64,000 bases of DNA from CBDFLT01 sp965249225 (GTDB lineage Bacteria > Chloroflexota > Dehalococcoidia > Lucifugimonadales > G963668185): assembly GCA_965249225.1 (NCBI GenBank), contig CBDFLT010000007.1:206849-270848 (forward strand), written 5' to 3'. How positions within the stretch are numbered: the first letter of the stretch is position 1; each line of letters starts with the position of its first letter. Positions 52,008 through 60,403 of the stretch are shown one piece after another. The notes under the pieces are model-generated. The model was not told the origin of the DNA. It worked only from the letters and a program-made list of their open reading frames with translations, and did no database searches. A program made the position numbers and the translations under genes.

Positions 52008-52982
52008 GTGAAATCATTGGTCAAGGCCCATTGGATTGGATGGCTAACGGCAGGACTTGCCGGTTTGCTTGGGGTGCTGATTCTTCTGGCGATCGGATGT
52101 GATATCGCGGAGCGTGCGGTGAAGGCGGAGGCCGTTGTTCAGCCGTCCGCGTCGGCCTTTCAGAGGATAAGTCTGGGCGATATCGAACCGGACGAGCCCA
52201 CAAAGAAGGTTAAGAGGTTTACGCCCCTGGCCCAGTATCTGGCCGACAACCTCCATGAGCACGGCATACTCGAGGGAGAGGTGGTGATCGCCCGCGACTT
52301 TGAGGAGATGGCTCGCTTTCTCACGGAGGGGATAGTCGATGTGTATTTCGACAGTGCCTTTCCAACGATGAACGTGCAGCAGTTGGCGGACACCGAGATC
52401 GTCCTGCGCCGCTGGAAAGACGAGGCTCCCGCCTACTGGAGCGTCTATATCGCCCGGCAGGATGCCGGTATCAACGGAGTCGAAGATTTTATCGGGAAGG
52501 TTCTTGCCTTCGAAAAACCTCATTCCACCTCTGGGTTCGTGTTACCTGGGGGCACCCTAGTGCAACGCGGGTTCACCCTGAAACAGGTTTCCAGCGCCGA
52601 TGAAGCCATTCCCCCGCATGAGATCGGCTACCTGTTCTCGAGGGACGAGGAGAACTCGATCGAAATGGTGTTGCAGGGTGTAGTGGCCGGCGCGGGCTTA
52701 TCGAACCAGGACTACGAGGAGCTTCCGGACGAGATCAAGGGTGAGCTAGTCGTCTTCGATCGGACCATCGAGGTCCCAAGGCAGCTTGTGTCGGTACGCC
52801 CGGGGCTGCAGCGTGAGTTGGTAGATGAGATTGTCGGGTTGCTGACAGGTCTAAACGAGACCGATGAGGGGCGTCAGGTTTTGGAAGCCCTGAAAAAGAC
52901 CACCAAGTTTGATGCGTTGCCAGCCGACGCTCATCAGTCCTTGGGCGAGCTCAAACATCTCATCGATCTACTGATCCCGTGA
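52008..52982 (+). CDS. PhnD-like phosphate/phosphonate-binding lipoprotein
   Basis: From GTG 52008 (GGGAGG 11 nt upstream) the product starts MKSLVKAHWIGWLTAGLAGL and has a lipobox ending LLAIGC at about residue 31. An alternative upstream start at 51948 would extend the N-terminus. The body resembles PhnD/SsuA-type periplasmic binding proteins: ARFLTEGIVDVYFDSAFPTM, KVLAFEKPHSTSGFVLPGG. There is no adjacent ABC permease or ATPase; instead a hybrid histidine kinase overlaps its stop by 4 nt. It is likely a sensor co-component that delivers ligand information to the kinase. Confidence 0.85.
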   Translation: MKSLVKAHWIGWLTAGLAGLLGVLILLAIGCDIAERAVKAEAVVQPSASAFQRISLGDIEPDEPTKKVKRFTPLAQYLADNLHEHGILEGEVVIARDFEEMARFLTEGIVDVYFDSAFPTMNVQQLADTEIVLRRWKDEAPAYWSVYIARQDAGINGVEDFIGKVLAFEKPHSTSGFVLPGGTLVQRGFTLKQVSSADEAIPPHEIGYLFSRDEENSIEMVLQGVVAGAGLSNQDYEELPDEIKGELVVFDRTIEVPRQLVSVRPGLQRELVDEIVGLLTGLNETDEGRQVLEALKKTTKFDALPADAHQSLGELKHLIDLLIP

Positions 52983-55000
52983 GAGGTTTGTCCGGCGTGA
53001 GCATCCTCCGTGTCAGACCCCGCATCAGGCTGGGGATGTTCACCGTTCTCATGATGGGCATGGTGATGCTTGTCGCGTCGCTAATGGCCGTCACGACGAT
53101 GCTCGATATTCGACGCGTCCATTCGTTCTCGAAGGACCAGCTTGAGGAGCGAGGCTTCCTGCTGGCCAATGCCTTGAACGACGTGCTTGCCGACGCCCTG
53201 TACTTTCTGGACATAGACAAGCTGAACGACCTGGCGGAGCTAATCAGGGGCCAGCCCGATGTTGTCGATGTGCAGGTCTTCGAGCCGAGTGGAGACCTCA
53301 TCGTGGACCCTAGCGTGCATTACTACGCCGTGGGCAAAGTGCGCCATGAATTCGCGCTGGAGTCGGTCGGCTCCAGACGGATGATCAGCCGGCTGGAGGG
53401 CCGAATCATGCACGTGACGGCGCCCATCACGTCCGGCGACGATGTGATCGGTGGCATCCACTTTACGTTGGCCAACGACCGTACCGAGGCCGCGACAAGA
53501 AGAATCACGGTCGAGAAGCTCTGGCAGTCGGCGGTCCTGCTGGTTGTGGCCGTGGCGGCCTCTTATGTGATGGCGCGGCGCTTTGTACGGCCAATCACAC
53601 AGCTCGCACTGTCCACTGAGGCGATCGCCATGGGCGAGTTCCGAGTTCCCATAGCCTACCGTAGAGATGATGAGATCGGAGACCTGACGGTGGCCTTGGC
53701 CGAGATGTCCCGCGAGCTTGGGGAGTCCAGAGTCGAGCTGGAGAGTCGGGCTACCGAGTTGAGTGGTGCCAACGAGCAGTTGTTACGGGAGATGTCTGAG
53801 CGGAAGGAGCTGGAGGCGCAGCTCCTTCAATCTCAGAAAATGGAGGCGGTTGGCAGGCTCGCGGGTGGGGTGGCACACGATTTCAACAACCTGTTGACGG
53901 CCATCCTAGGCTACGCTCAGTTGGGTGCCAAGGAAGCTGCCGCTGACGGCAGGCTCGGTGTGGCCCTCCAAGAAATCACGCGTGCAGGTGAGCGGGCCGC
54001 CGACCTCACAAGGCAGCTGCTTGCTTTTTCTCGCCGGCAGATCATAGAGCCGCAGATTGTGGACCTGAACGACCTGATCCTCAAGTTGGACGGCATGCTA
54101 CGGCGCTTGATCGGCGAGAATATAGAGTTGATCACGGTGCCGGGGGCGGATATGCCGGTGGTAAAGGTGGACCCGGGCCAGGTAGAACAGGTGATAGTCA
54201 ACCTGGCTGTAAACGCCAGGGACGCCATGCCCCAAGGCGGCGCCCTTACCATCGAAACGGCGCGTGTGACCCTCGGCGAGTCTTACGCTTCCCAAAATCC
54301 TGAGGCCCTCCCCGGTGAATACGTCGTTATAGCCGTGAGTGACAACGGCGTCGGGATAGCGTCGGACATTAAGGCCCGGATATTCGAGCCATTTTTCACA
54401 ACGAAGGAGCGTGGTAAAGGTACGGGGCTCGGTCTGTCAACCTGCTACGGTATCGTGAAGCAGAACGGAGGCCATATCTCTGTCTATAGTGAGCCGGGCC
54501 AAGGGGCCACTTTCAAGGTTTATCTGCCCTCCATCGGCGAGCGACCATCATTGGACCAGGCTCTGAGCGAGGAAGACGACTTGCTTACCGGAAGCGAGAC
54601 GGTCTTGCTCGTAGAGGATGAGCCATCGGTGCGCCAACTCGCCACATCCGCCCTCCGCACCTATGGATACAGCGTGCTGGAGGCCGCCGACGGTCAACAG
54701 GCCCTAAAGCTGGCCAAAGCTCGGACTGGCACCGACATACATCTTCTGGTTACCGACGTGGTCATGCCTGCCATGGGTGGCAGAGAGCTTGTCGATGGTC
54801 TGGTGGCCATTCACCCTGAGACCAAGGTCCTCTACATGTCCGGCTACACCGATGACGCCATAGTTCACCATGGGGTTCTCGAGGAAGGAACGGAGTTCCT
54901 TCAGAAGCCGTTTACCCCGGTGACCTTGGGGCGCAGGGTACGAGAGATTCTTGACGATACACGACGCGGTAGCGCCTCACAAGGCCCTCTATCTCCCTGA
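52979..55000 (+). CDS. Hybrid sensor histidine kinase/response regulator
   Basis: A 673-residue membrane kinase starting with GTG overlapping the previous stop. A transmembrane helix (about 20-40), an extracytoplasmic sensor domain and a second helix (about 180-202) are followed by a HAMP domain (RRFVRPITQLALSTEAIAMG), then a coiled coil. The HisKA H-box is GGVAHDFNNLLTAILGYAQL. The HATPase has NLAVNARDAMP and GVGIASDIKARIFEPFFTTK, and the C-terminal receiver domain has LLVEDEPSV and VTDVVMPAMGG with the phosphoacceptor Asp. No separate output regulator is adjacent. Confidence 0.95.
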   Translation: MRGLSGVSILRVRPRIRLGMFTVLMMGMVMLVASLMAVTTMLDIRRVHSFSKDQLEERGFLLANALNDVLADALYFLDIDKLNDLAELIRGQPDVVDVQVFEPSGDLIVDPSVHYYAVGKVRHEFALESVGSRRMISRLEGRIMHVTAPITSGDDVIGGIHFTLANDRTEAATRRITVEKLWQSAVLLVVAVAASYVMARRFVRPITQLALSTEAIAMGEFRVPIAYRRDDEIGDLTVALAEMSRELGESRVELESRATELSGANEQLLREMSERKELEAQLLQSQKMEAVGRLAGGVAHDFNNLLTAILGYAQLGAKEAAADGRLGVALQEITRAGERAADLTRQLLAFSRRQIIEPQIVDLNDLILKLDGMLRRLIGENIELITVPGADMPVVKVDPGQVEQVIVNLAVNARDAMPQGGALTIETARVTLGESYASQNPEALPGEYVVIAVSDNGVGIASDIKARIFEPFFTTKERGKGTGLGLSTCYGIVKQNGGHISVYSEPGQGATFKVYLPSIGERPSLDQALSEEDDLLTGSETVLLVEDEPSVRQLATSALRTYGYSVLEAADGQQALKLAKARTGTDIHLLVTDVVMPAMGGRELVDGLVAIHPETKVLYMSGYTDDAIVHHGVLEEGTEFLQKPFTPVTLGRRVREILDDTRRGSASQGPLSP

Positions 55001-55195
55001 TTGGGTCACCCCATACGGCTTGTGGCTGCACCCTGCGGAGAGGCGTATCCCACCACCCTCTGTCTCACAGCACTCAGAGGGCTTTTCTCCCCGGAGACAT
55101 CGTCCCATCAAAAATTCTCTGTTTCAGTGCGGGGACGGCGACGCGCTCTGCTATAATCGCAACAGCGCCCATCGCTTGGGCAATAGGCTGGTCAC

Positions 55196-56464
55196 TTGCG
55201 GTTTCCGAATCTCGCTCAAGCCCCACACTTTGCCTCATTCCATTACGTGGACTACCGGAGGACGTGGACCGCCAACATGCTCTCCGGCGCCGCGACGTGG
55301 ACGCTGATCGTCGCGGCCTCCTGGCTGACGCTGGAGAAGTCCGACTCCTCTGGCTGGGTGGGAGTAATCTTCTTCGCCTGGATGATCCCCTTCTTGCTGG
55401 TCTCTCCCATTGGAGGCCTCATGGCGGACCTTATCGACCGCCGCAGGCTGGCCATGGCCATGTTCGCTTTTAGTGGGATGGCGGGCGCTGCGCTCGCGGT
55501 CTTGACGATAACCGACGCGGTCCAGCTGTGGCACATAGCGGCGTTGGCCTTCATCGTTGGCTCGTCCGAGGCGATTCAGGAACCCACCACCCAGGCCCTC
55601 ATACCCAACCAGGTACCCGGTAAACACCTGCTTAACGCCGTCACCCTGAACGCAGCAACCTCGCATGGGGCCCGGTTCTTCGGCCTGGCTGTGGCGGCCC
55701 CACTGCTGGCGATTGACTTCGTCGGGATCGAGGGCGTCCTGGTTTTGAGCGCCTCGTTTAACATGTTGGCCGTGTTACAGATGACCCGCGTCGGTACGGT
55801 GTCGCGAGGGGAGACCCAGCGAGAGCAAGGGCTTGTTCGCAGCATGGTGGAAGGCCTGGTCTTCATTTACACAAACCAAACCATTGCCCTTTTTATCCTT
55901 CTCATTTTCTTTCACTGTTCCCTAGTAATGTCCTTTGACTCCATCCTACCCATATTCTCCCGCGAAGAGCTGGGCGCCACGGATGGGTCGGTGCTTGGCT
56001 ACATTGTGATGGCCTTTGGCGTTGGCGCCCTGGTTGGGACGTTCTTGCTAGCGGGTGTGGACACCGAGAAGATCAAGGGCCGGGTCCTCCTTTTGACCGG
56101 GCTTGCCAGCGGCTTAACGCCCATGATCATGGCGGCCTCCGGAGTGATCCCTCTGGCCGTCGTCGTGGGCGCGGCTATGGGCGGCACCCAGGCGACGTTC
56201 ATGGCCCTCACCAATACCTATGTACAATCCCTGGCGCCTGACAGGCTACGGGGGCGCATCATGAGCCTGTACTCACTGCACGCCGGGGGCATAATGGCCT
56301 TCGCCACTCTGGGCTACGGCTTCATCGCCGACGCCTTCTCCACGCCGCCTATCTTCTTTGTCGGCGGGCTGCTCTTTGTCGTTGTAATGCTCGGCCTCGG
56401 AGCTCGCCAGCCTATTCTCCGGCAGGTCTACCGCACGGGCGAGGTGGCGGTGGCGAGCCCGTAG
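55196..56464 (+). CDS. MFS transporter (MFS_3/EntS-like exporter)
   Basis: A 422-residue 12-helix major facilitator. GGLMADLIDRRRLAMAMFAF carries the loop 2-3 motif A-like sequence (D-x2-RRR). VGSSEAIQEPTTQALIPNQV is typical of the EntS/MFS_3 family. Substrate unknown; family members export siderophores, macrolides or small peptides. The start is TTG at 55196; no clear ribosome-binding site. It follows the kinase by about 195 nt. Confidence 0.88.
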   Translation: MRFPNLAQAPHFASFHYVDYRRTWTANMLSGAATWTLIVAASWLTLEKSDSSGWVGVIFFAWMIPFLLVSPIGGLMADLIDRRRLAMAMFAFSGMAGAALAVLTITDAVQLWHIAALAFIVGSSEAIQEPTTQALIPNQVPGKHLLNAVTLNAATSHGARFFGLAVAAPLLAIDFVGIEGVLVLSASFNMLAVLQMTRVGTVSRGETQREQGLVRSMVEGLVFIYTNQTIALFILLIFFHCSLVMSFDSILPIFSREELGATDGSVLGYIVMAFGVGALVGTFLLAGVDTEKIKGRVLLLTGLASGLTPMIMAASGVIPLAVVVGAAMGGTQATFMALTNTYVQSLAPDRLRGRIMSLYSLHAGGIMAFATLGYGFIADAFSTPPIFFVGGLLFVVVMLGLGARQPILRQVYRTGEVAVASP

Positions 56465-56640
56465 GTGGCTTCGTTGCCATACGCCGACTTGACCGCGAAT
56501 TAGCTGTAGTTAGTGTGAACGGTCATTGGGAGTGCTATGCGCTGAGGTGGCCAGACTGCTAATGCCCTGGTCCCAATGGCGCTTCGCAGTAAGATGCTAC
56601 TAATCGAACCGATTGCGGTCTTATCGAGGTGTAGTAGTCC

Positions 56641-57516
56641 GTGAATATAAGAAAGGCTGTGGTCCCGGCCGCGGGTTTTGGGACTCGATTCTTGCCGGCC
56701 ACTAGGACGGTGCCGAAGGTCATGCTCCCGGCGCTCGACACCCCCGCCCTCCACCTTGTTGTTGAGGAGGCTGTTCAGGCCGGCATCGAGCAGGTGGCCG
56801 TGGTCATCTCTCAGCAGCAGGACGCCATCGGCAACTACTTCGGGCGGCTTTCCGATTTGGAGCGGGCGCTTCAAAAAAGAGGTGATTCCGCCCTGCTGGA
56901 GCGCATGACCGCCATTTCCGAGATGGTGGAGGTCAGGGTAGTGTACCAGCCTCAGCAGCTTGGGCTGGGCCACGCGGTACTTATGACAAAGGAGTTTGTG
57001 GACGGCGAACCCTTCGCCGTATTGCTCCCCGATGATCTTATCTGGAGCGATGCTCCCACCATAGGCCGTATGATCGAGGTTTTCAATCGGTATGAGGGGA
57101 GTGTAATCGCCGTCGAAGAGGTGGAGGATGAGAGGGTTCCCAGTCTGGGTATCATCGATCCAAAGCCGATCGACGAGAGGGTGTCGCAGGTCTTTGGAAT
57201 GGTGGAGAAACCGAGCCTGGATGAGGCCCCCTCCAATCTTGCCATCATAGGCCGCTATGTCCTCGCTGCGGATGTCTTCGATGCGATTGAACGGGTTAAG
57301 CCCGGCGCAGTTGGGGAGATCCAGCTTACCGACGCCATCGCCGGGTTGCTCTCCGCCCACAGAGTCTATGCGTACCACTTTCCAGGCGTCCATATCGACG
57401 TGGGGACGCCGTTGGGACTGCTCAAGGCCTCCATCTATGCCGCGCTGGGTAGGGAAGACCTGGCCCCTGACCTTAGGAGTTGGCTCACTGACCATCTAGA
57501 CCGGGGAGACACCTGA
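56641..57516 (+). CDS. galU: UTP-glucose-1-phosphate uridylyltransferase
   Basis: A 291-residue nucleotidyltransferase with GTG start. VVPAAGFGTRFLPATRTVPK is the nucleotide-binding loop; DDLIWSDAPTIGRM, EDERVPSLGIIDPKP and VEKPSLDEAPSNLAIIGRYV follow. It makes UDP-glucose for envelope polysaccharides. It is followed by a UbiA-type transferase on the opposite strand (convergent). Confidence 0.96.
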   Translation: MNIRKAVVPAAGFGTRFLPATRTVPKVMLPALDTPALHLVVEEAVQAGIEQVAVVISQQQDAIGNYFGRLSDLERALQKRGDSALLERMTAISEMVEVRVVYQPQQLGLGHAVLMTKEFVDGEPFAVLLPDDLIWSDAPTIGRMIEVFNRYEGSVIAVEEVEDERVPSLGIIDPKPIDERVSQVFGMVEKPSLDEAPSNLAIIGRYVLAADVFDAIERVKPGAVGEIQLTDAIAGLLSAHRVYAYHFPGVHIDVGTPLGLLKASIYAALGREDLAPDLRSWLTDHLDRGDT

Positions 57517-57596
57517 ACTGGGCGTCTTTTCTCTCGGCAAAGAAACTAGAGTCGGTCCTGGACTCCTTAAAGGAGGATGGGATTCAGAGAATTTTT

Positions 57597-58535
57597 CTAA
57601 CGGAATACAACGAGGATGGAAAAGGCGGTCGTCAGCCAGAGGATGATGGACGCGATGAGAGGGATGTCGGTGATCAGTATATCCTCGGGATTTTCTCCGA
57701 GCCTCCGGGAGTGCACCAGGAACATGTACCTGAAAAGGCCGTACACCACAAAGGGGATGGTGAACATCATCGCGTGGTTGTCTGGCAGATTGTCGGCGGT
57801 GAAGGCGTACAGGATGTATGCGATTAACGTGGCCGTCGCCACGACCGCGATCAACTGGTTCAGCAGAGTGGCCGTGTACTGTTCCAGGGTATCGCGTTGC
57901 TGGCCGGCATGTTCACCTGCCTGGGACAGTTCGCTCCTGCGCTTCGTCAGTGCTATAAAGAGCGCCCCGAGACCCGTACAGGTGTAAAGCCACGGCGATA
58001 TTGGGACCGCGATGACCGCGGCTCCAGCCACCGCCCGCAGAACGAAACCGGCGCTAATCGAGAACACGTCGAGTAGCAATAGCCTCTTCAGAAGCAGCGT
58101 GTACGCGCCCATCGTGCCCAGGTAGATCGAACATACCACGCCGAACGCCGGTTCCAGGGCGAAGGACAGGGACAACGCCGTGATTATCAGGACCGTCGCG
58201 GTGGTCCATGCTAAGGGAATGGGAAGCTGGCCAGAGGCTATTGGGCGATATCTCTTCTTAGGGTGTCGGCGGTCCTCCTCCACATCGGAGATATCGTTAA
58301 CCAGGTAGACGGCGCCCGATATAGCGGAGAATAGTACGAAGGCCGCTGTGGTCTTTCCCAGAAACGAAGTGATGTCGCCGGCATCGCCCAGTCTCCACGC
58401 TTCGTCAATGGTGAAAAACAGGGCGAAGTAGATGATGAGGTTCTTGGTCCACTGCTTCGGGCGAGTGGAGATGATTAGAGCCCTGGTCGTGGCCAGATGC
58501 CCGACCGAGCCCACGCGGTCCTTCGAATACTCCAT
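57597..58535 (-). CDS. UbiA-family prenyltransferase, decaprenyl-phosphate phosphoribosyltransferase-like
   Basis: I take ATG 58535 (312 residues); the frame opens at 58745 but residues before this Met are not family-like. Eight to nine membrane helices. The first Asp-rich motif NDISDVEEDRRHPKKRYRPI is the form found in 5-phosphoribosyl-1-pyrophosphate: decaprenyl-phosphate transferases (UbiA/Rv3806c-like). That enzyme makes polyprenyl-phosphoribose, a donor for cell-envelope arabinan or ribose. The DprE1/E2 partners are not in the window, so the pathway is inferred. No ribosome-binding site precedes the ATG. Confidence 0.88.
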   Translation of the reverse strand: MEYSKDRVGSVGHLATTRALIISTRPKQWTKNLIIYFALFFTIDEAWRLGDAGDITSFLGKTTAAFVLFSAISGAVYLVNDISDVEEDRRHPKKRYRPIASGQLPIPLAWTTATVLIITALSLSFALEPAFGVVCSIYLGTMGAYTLLLKRLLLLDVFSISAGFVLRAVAGAAVIAVPISPWLYTCTGLGALFIALTKRRSELSQAGEHAGQQRDTLEQYTATLLNQLIAVVATATLIAYILYAFTADNLPDNHAMMFTIPFVVYGLFRYMFLVHSRRLGENPEDILITDIPLIASIILWLTTAFSILVVFR

Positions 58536-58716
58536 GTTTTGATGATACGTACGGCTGTGTAGGCCGTCAACGGCCATCCACCAGACGAGTCCACCGGAAT
58601 CTGGTTGACCGAGGCCAACGGCGCGGCCTCCGGTGGCTGTTCCAGAGAATGCCAGTGACTTTTCGCAGCGGCTGTGGACTGACCCTGTCACGGCGGTTGC
58701 GTACTGATTCGATCTG

Positions 58717-58745
58717 TTGACAACACCTATCGGCTCAACTACCAT
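58717..58745 (+). promoter_or_regulatory. Promoter candidate now upstream of the IS5 element (original groESL promoter?)
   Basis: TTGACA (58717-58722), 17-nt spacer, TACCAT (58740-58745) directed toward groES. The IS insertion point is 27 nt downstream of the -10. No CIRCE (HrcA) inverted repeat could be found on either side of the element. Confidence 0.45.
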
Positions 58746-58775
58746 GGATTGGCGGTCTCATGTGATGACTGCTAG

Positions 58776-58794
58776 GGATACTCTGAACAAGTCC
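58776..58794 (+). repeat. Left terminal inverted repeat of the IS5-family element
   Basis: Begins GGATACTCTGAACAAG directly after CTAG. It matches the right end at 59982-60000 in most of the first 16 positions, including CTCTGAA. Confidence 0.8.
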
Positions 58795-58861
58795 GTGGAT
58801 TATGGTGGCATAGTACCATGACAAGTGGAGACGAACTGACTAAGGACGGGAGCAAGAGTAG

Positions 58862-59812
58862 ATGAACCAGCCGACATTTGCGGACCTGGAGTACGAGTGT
58901 AAGAAGCGCAAGACTCGGCGGGAGCTGTTTCTGGAGCGCATGGACGGTCTGATACCGTGGGGACAGTTGGAGAGTCGCATTCGACCATACTATCCCGAGG
59001 CTGGCCGAGGCCGGCATCCGTATGAGCTGTCGGCGATGCTTCGCATACACTGCGTGCAGCTGTTCTACAACCTGAGCGACCCTGGGATGGAAGACATGCT
59101 ATACGAGGTCGAGTCGGTGAGGCGATTCGTGGGCCTGAGGCTGTCGGGCCCTCTGCCTGACGAGACGACGATCCTGAACTTCCGCCACTTGCTGGAGGAG
59201 CACGATCTTGGCGAAGGTCTGTTCAAGACCATCAACGTCCACCTGGAGACTCAGGGGCTTCGTCTTCGGGAGGGGACTATAGTGGACGCGAGCATCATCG
59301 AGGCGCCGTCGTCGACTAAGAACCGTGCCCGGGAGCGTGACCCAGAGATGCACCAGACCAAGAAGGGCAACAAGTGGAGCTTCGGTATGAAGGTGCACAT
59401 CGGGGCGGACGAAGAGACAGGGGTGGTGCATAGTGTAGCTATGACATCAGCGAACGTGCATGACGTGACCGAAACTCACCGGTTACTACACGGTGGAGAG
59501 ACGCGGGTGTGGGGCGATGCGGGGTATCAGGGAGTCGATAAGCGGGAGGAGAACCGAGAGTTGGATGTGGAGTGGCGCGTGGCGATGAAGCCCGGTCGGC
59601 GTCGGCAGCTAGCACCTGAAAGCGAGGAGGCGTTGGCGGAGAAGCGCAAGGCGTCGGTCAGGGCGAAGGTGGAGCATCCGTTCCTGTATGTGAAGCGTCA
59701 CTTTGGCTACGCCAAGGTGCGGTATCGTGGACTGGCCAAGAACACGCAACAGCTGGCGTTGCTGCTGGGGTTTGCCAACTTGATGACAGCCGAGCGCCAC
59801 TTGGCGGTGTGA
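58862..59812 (+). CDS. IS5-family transposase
   Basis: A 316-residue DDE transposase. The N-terminal DUF772-type domain has ESRIRPYYPEAGRGRHPYEL and SVRRFVGLRLSGPLPDETTI. The catalytic Asp residues are in GTIVDASIIEAPSS and WGDAGYQG, the Glu in VRAKVEHPFLYVKRHFGYAK. Full length for the family, with no frameshift. The ATG at 58862 follows a GGGAGCAAGAG stretch. Confidence 0.95.
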   Translation: MNQPTFADLEYECKKRKTRRELFLERMDGLIPWGQLESRIRPYYPEAGRGRHPYELSAMLRIHCVQLFYNLSDPGMEDMLYEVESVRRFVGLRLSGPLPDETTILNFRHLLEEHDLGEGLFKTINVHLETQGLRLREGTIVDASIIEAPSSTKNRARERDPEMHQTKKGNKWSFGMKVHIGADEETGVVHSVAMTSANVHDVTETHRLLHGGETRVWGDAGYQGVDKREENRELDVEWRVAMKPGRRRQLAPESEEALAEKRKASVRAKVEHPFLYVKRHFGYAKVRYRGLAKNTQQLALLLGFANLMTAERHLAV

Positions 59813-59981
59813 CGAGAGAGAAGTGCGCCCAAATCAGGTTGATAGCGGCGACACGCCCCCGGCAGAGCCCGCTTTCGAAGCCCAAACAGACCCGATTTAG
59901 GGCTGCAACAGCCTGATGGGCCATCGCAAAGAATTGAACATCTTCGAACTACCCCTGCAATCAATTCAATCCAGCATATGA

Positions 59982-60000
59982 AGGGTTATTCAGAGGTTCC
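59982..60000 (-). repeat. Right terminal inverted repeat of the IS5-family element
   Basis: On the minus strand it begins GGAACCTCTGAATAAC; the outer CTAG duplication follows on the plus strand. Confidence 0.8.
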
Positions 60001-60052
60001 CTAGTTTTTGCGTGAAACCGCATTTTCGTCTTTGTACGGGAGGTGTCCAAGA

Positions 60053-60343
60053 ATGGCCTCATATAAACCGTTGGGGAACCGTATCGTCGTTGAGCCCACC
60101 GATAGCGATGAGCAAATGAGTTCCGGTGGCATTTACATCCCCGACACCGCTAAAGAGAAACCCCAAGAGGGGAAAGTAGTGGCCGTTGGCCCCGGCAGAG
60201 TTTCAGACAGCGGCGAGCGGATTGCCATGGAGCTCAAGGTGGGCGATACCATAGTCTATTCCAAGTATTCGGGGACGGAGTACAAGGATGGGGGCAAGGA
60301 GTACTTGGTCCTGCGGGAAGACGACGTCCTGTTCAAGAAGTAG
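60053..60343 (+). CDS. groES: Co-chaperonin GroES
   Basis: A 96-residue GroES from ATG 60053 after GGGAGGTG. YKPLGNRIVVEPTDSDEQMS, GGIYIPDTAKEKPQEG and VVAVGPGRVSD show the beta-barrel and the mobile loop. GYSKYSGTEY-like VYSKYSGTEYKDGG precedes the end. It caps the GroEL ring. Its promoter region has been displaced by the IS5-family element, so expression may rely on an IS-borne or newly created promoter. Confidence 0.97.
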   Translation: MASYKPLGNRIVVEPTDSDEQMSSGGIYIPDTAKEKPQEGKVVAVGPGRVSDSGERIAMELKVGDTIVYSKYSGTEYKDGGKEYLVLREDDVLFKK

Positions 60344-60403
60344 GTGCCTGGACACGCCCGGGTGCTCATACACACGAGGAATTCTAATAGGAGCTTGTGA
60401 ATA

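Larger units (their letters stand above)
58772..60004 (+). mobile_element. IS5-family insertion sequence with CTAG target duplication
   Basis: The element spans 58776-60000 (1225 bp). Terminal inverted repeats are GGATACTCTGAACAAG at the left and, read inward on the minus strand, GGAACCTCTGAATAAC at the right, matching in the CTCTGAA core. Both ends are flanked by CTAG (58772-58775 and 60001-60004), the 4-bp duplication expected for the IS5 subgroup (YTAR target). It carries a single intact transposase gene. It sits about 50 nt upstream of groES. The intact frame and perfect duplication imply a recent insertion. Confidence 0.9.

Noticed and set aside
57517..57596. Short protein-like frame after galU (WASFLSAKKLESVLDSLKED)
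   Set aside because: It has no start codon or stop within the gap and runs antisense into the UbiA gene; perhaps a relic, but not supportable.
58536..60052. CIRCE element upstream of groES
   Set aside because: No TTAGCACTC-N9-GAGTGCTAA-like repeat is seen on either side of the IS element.
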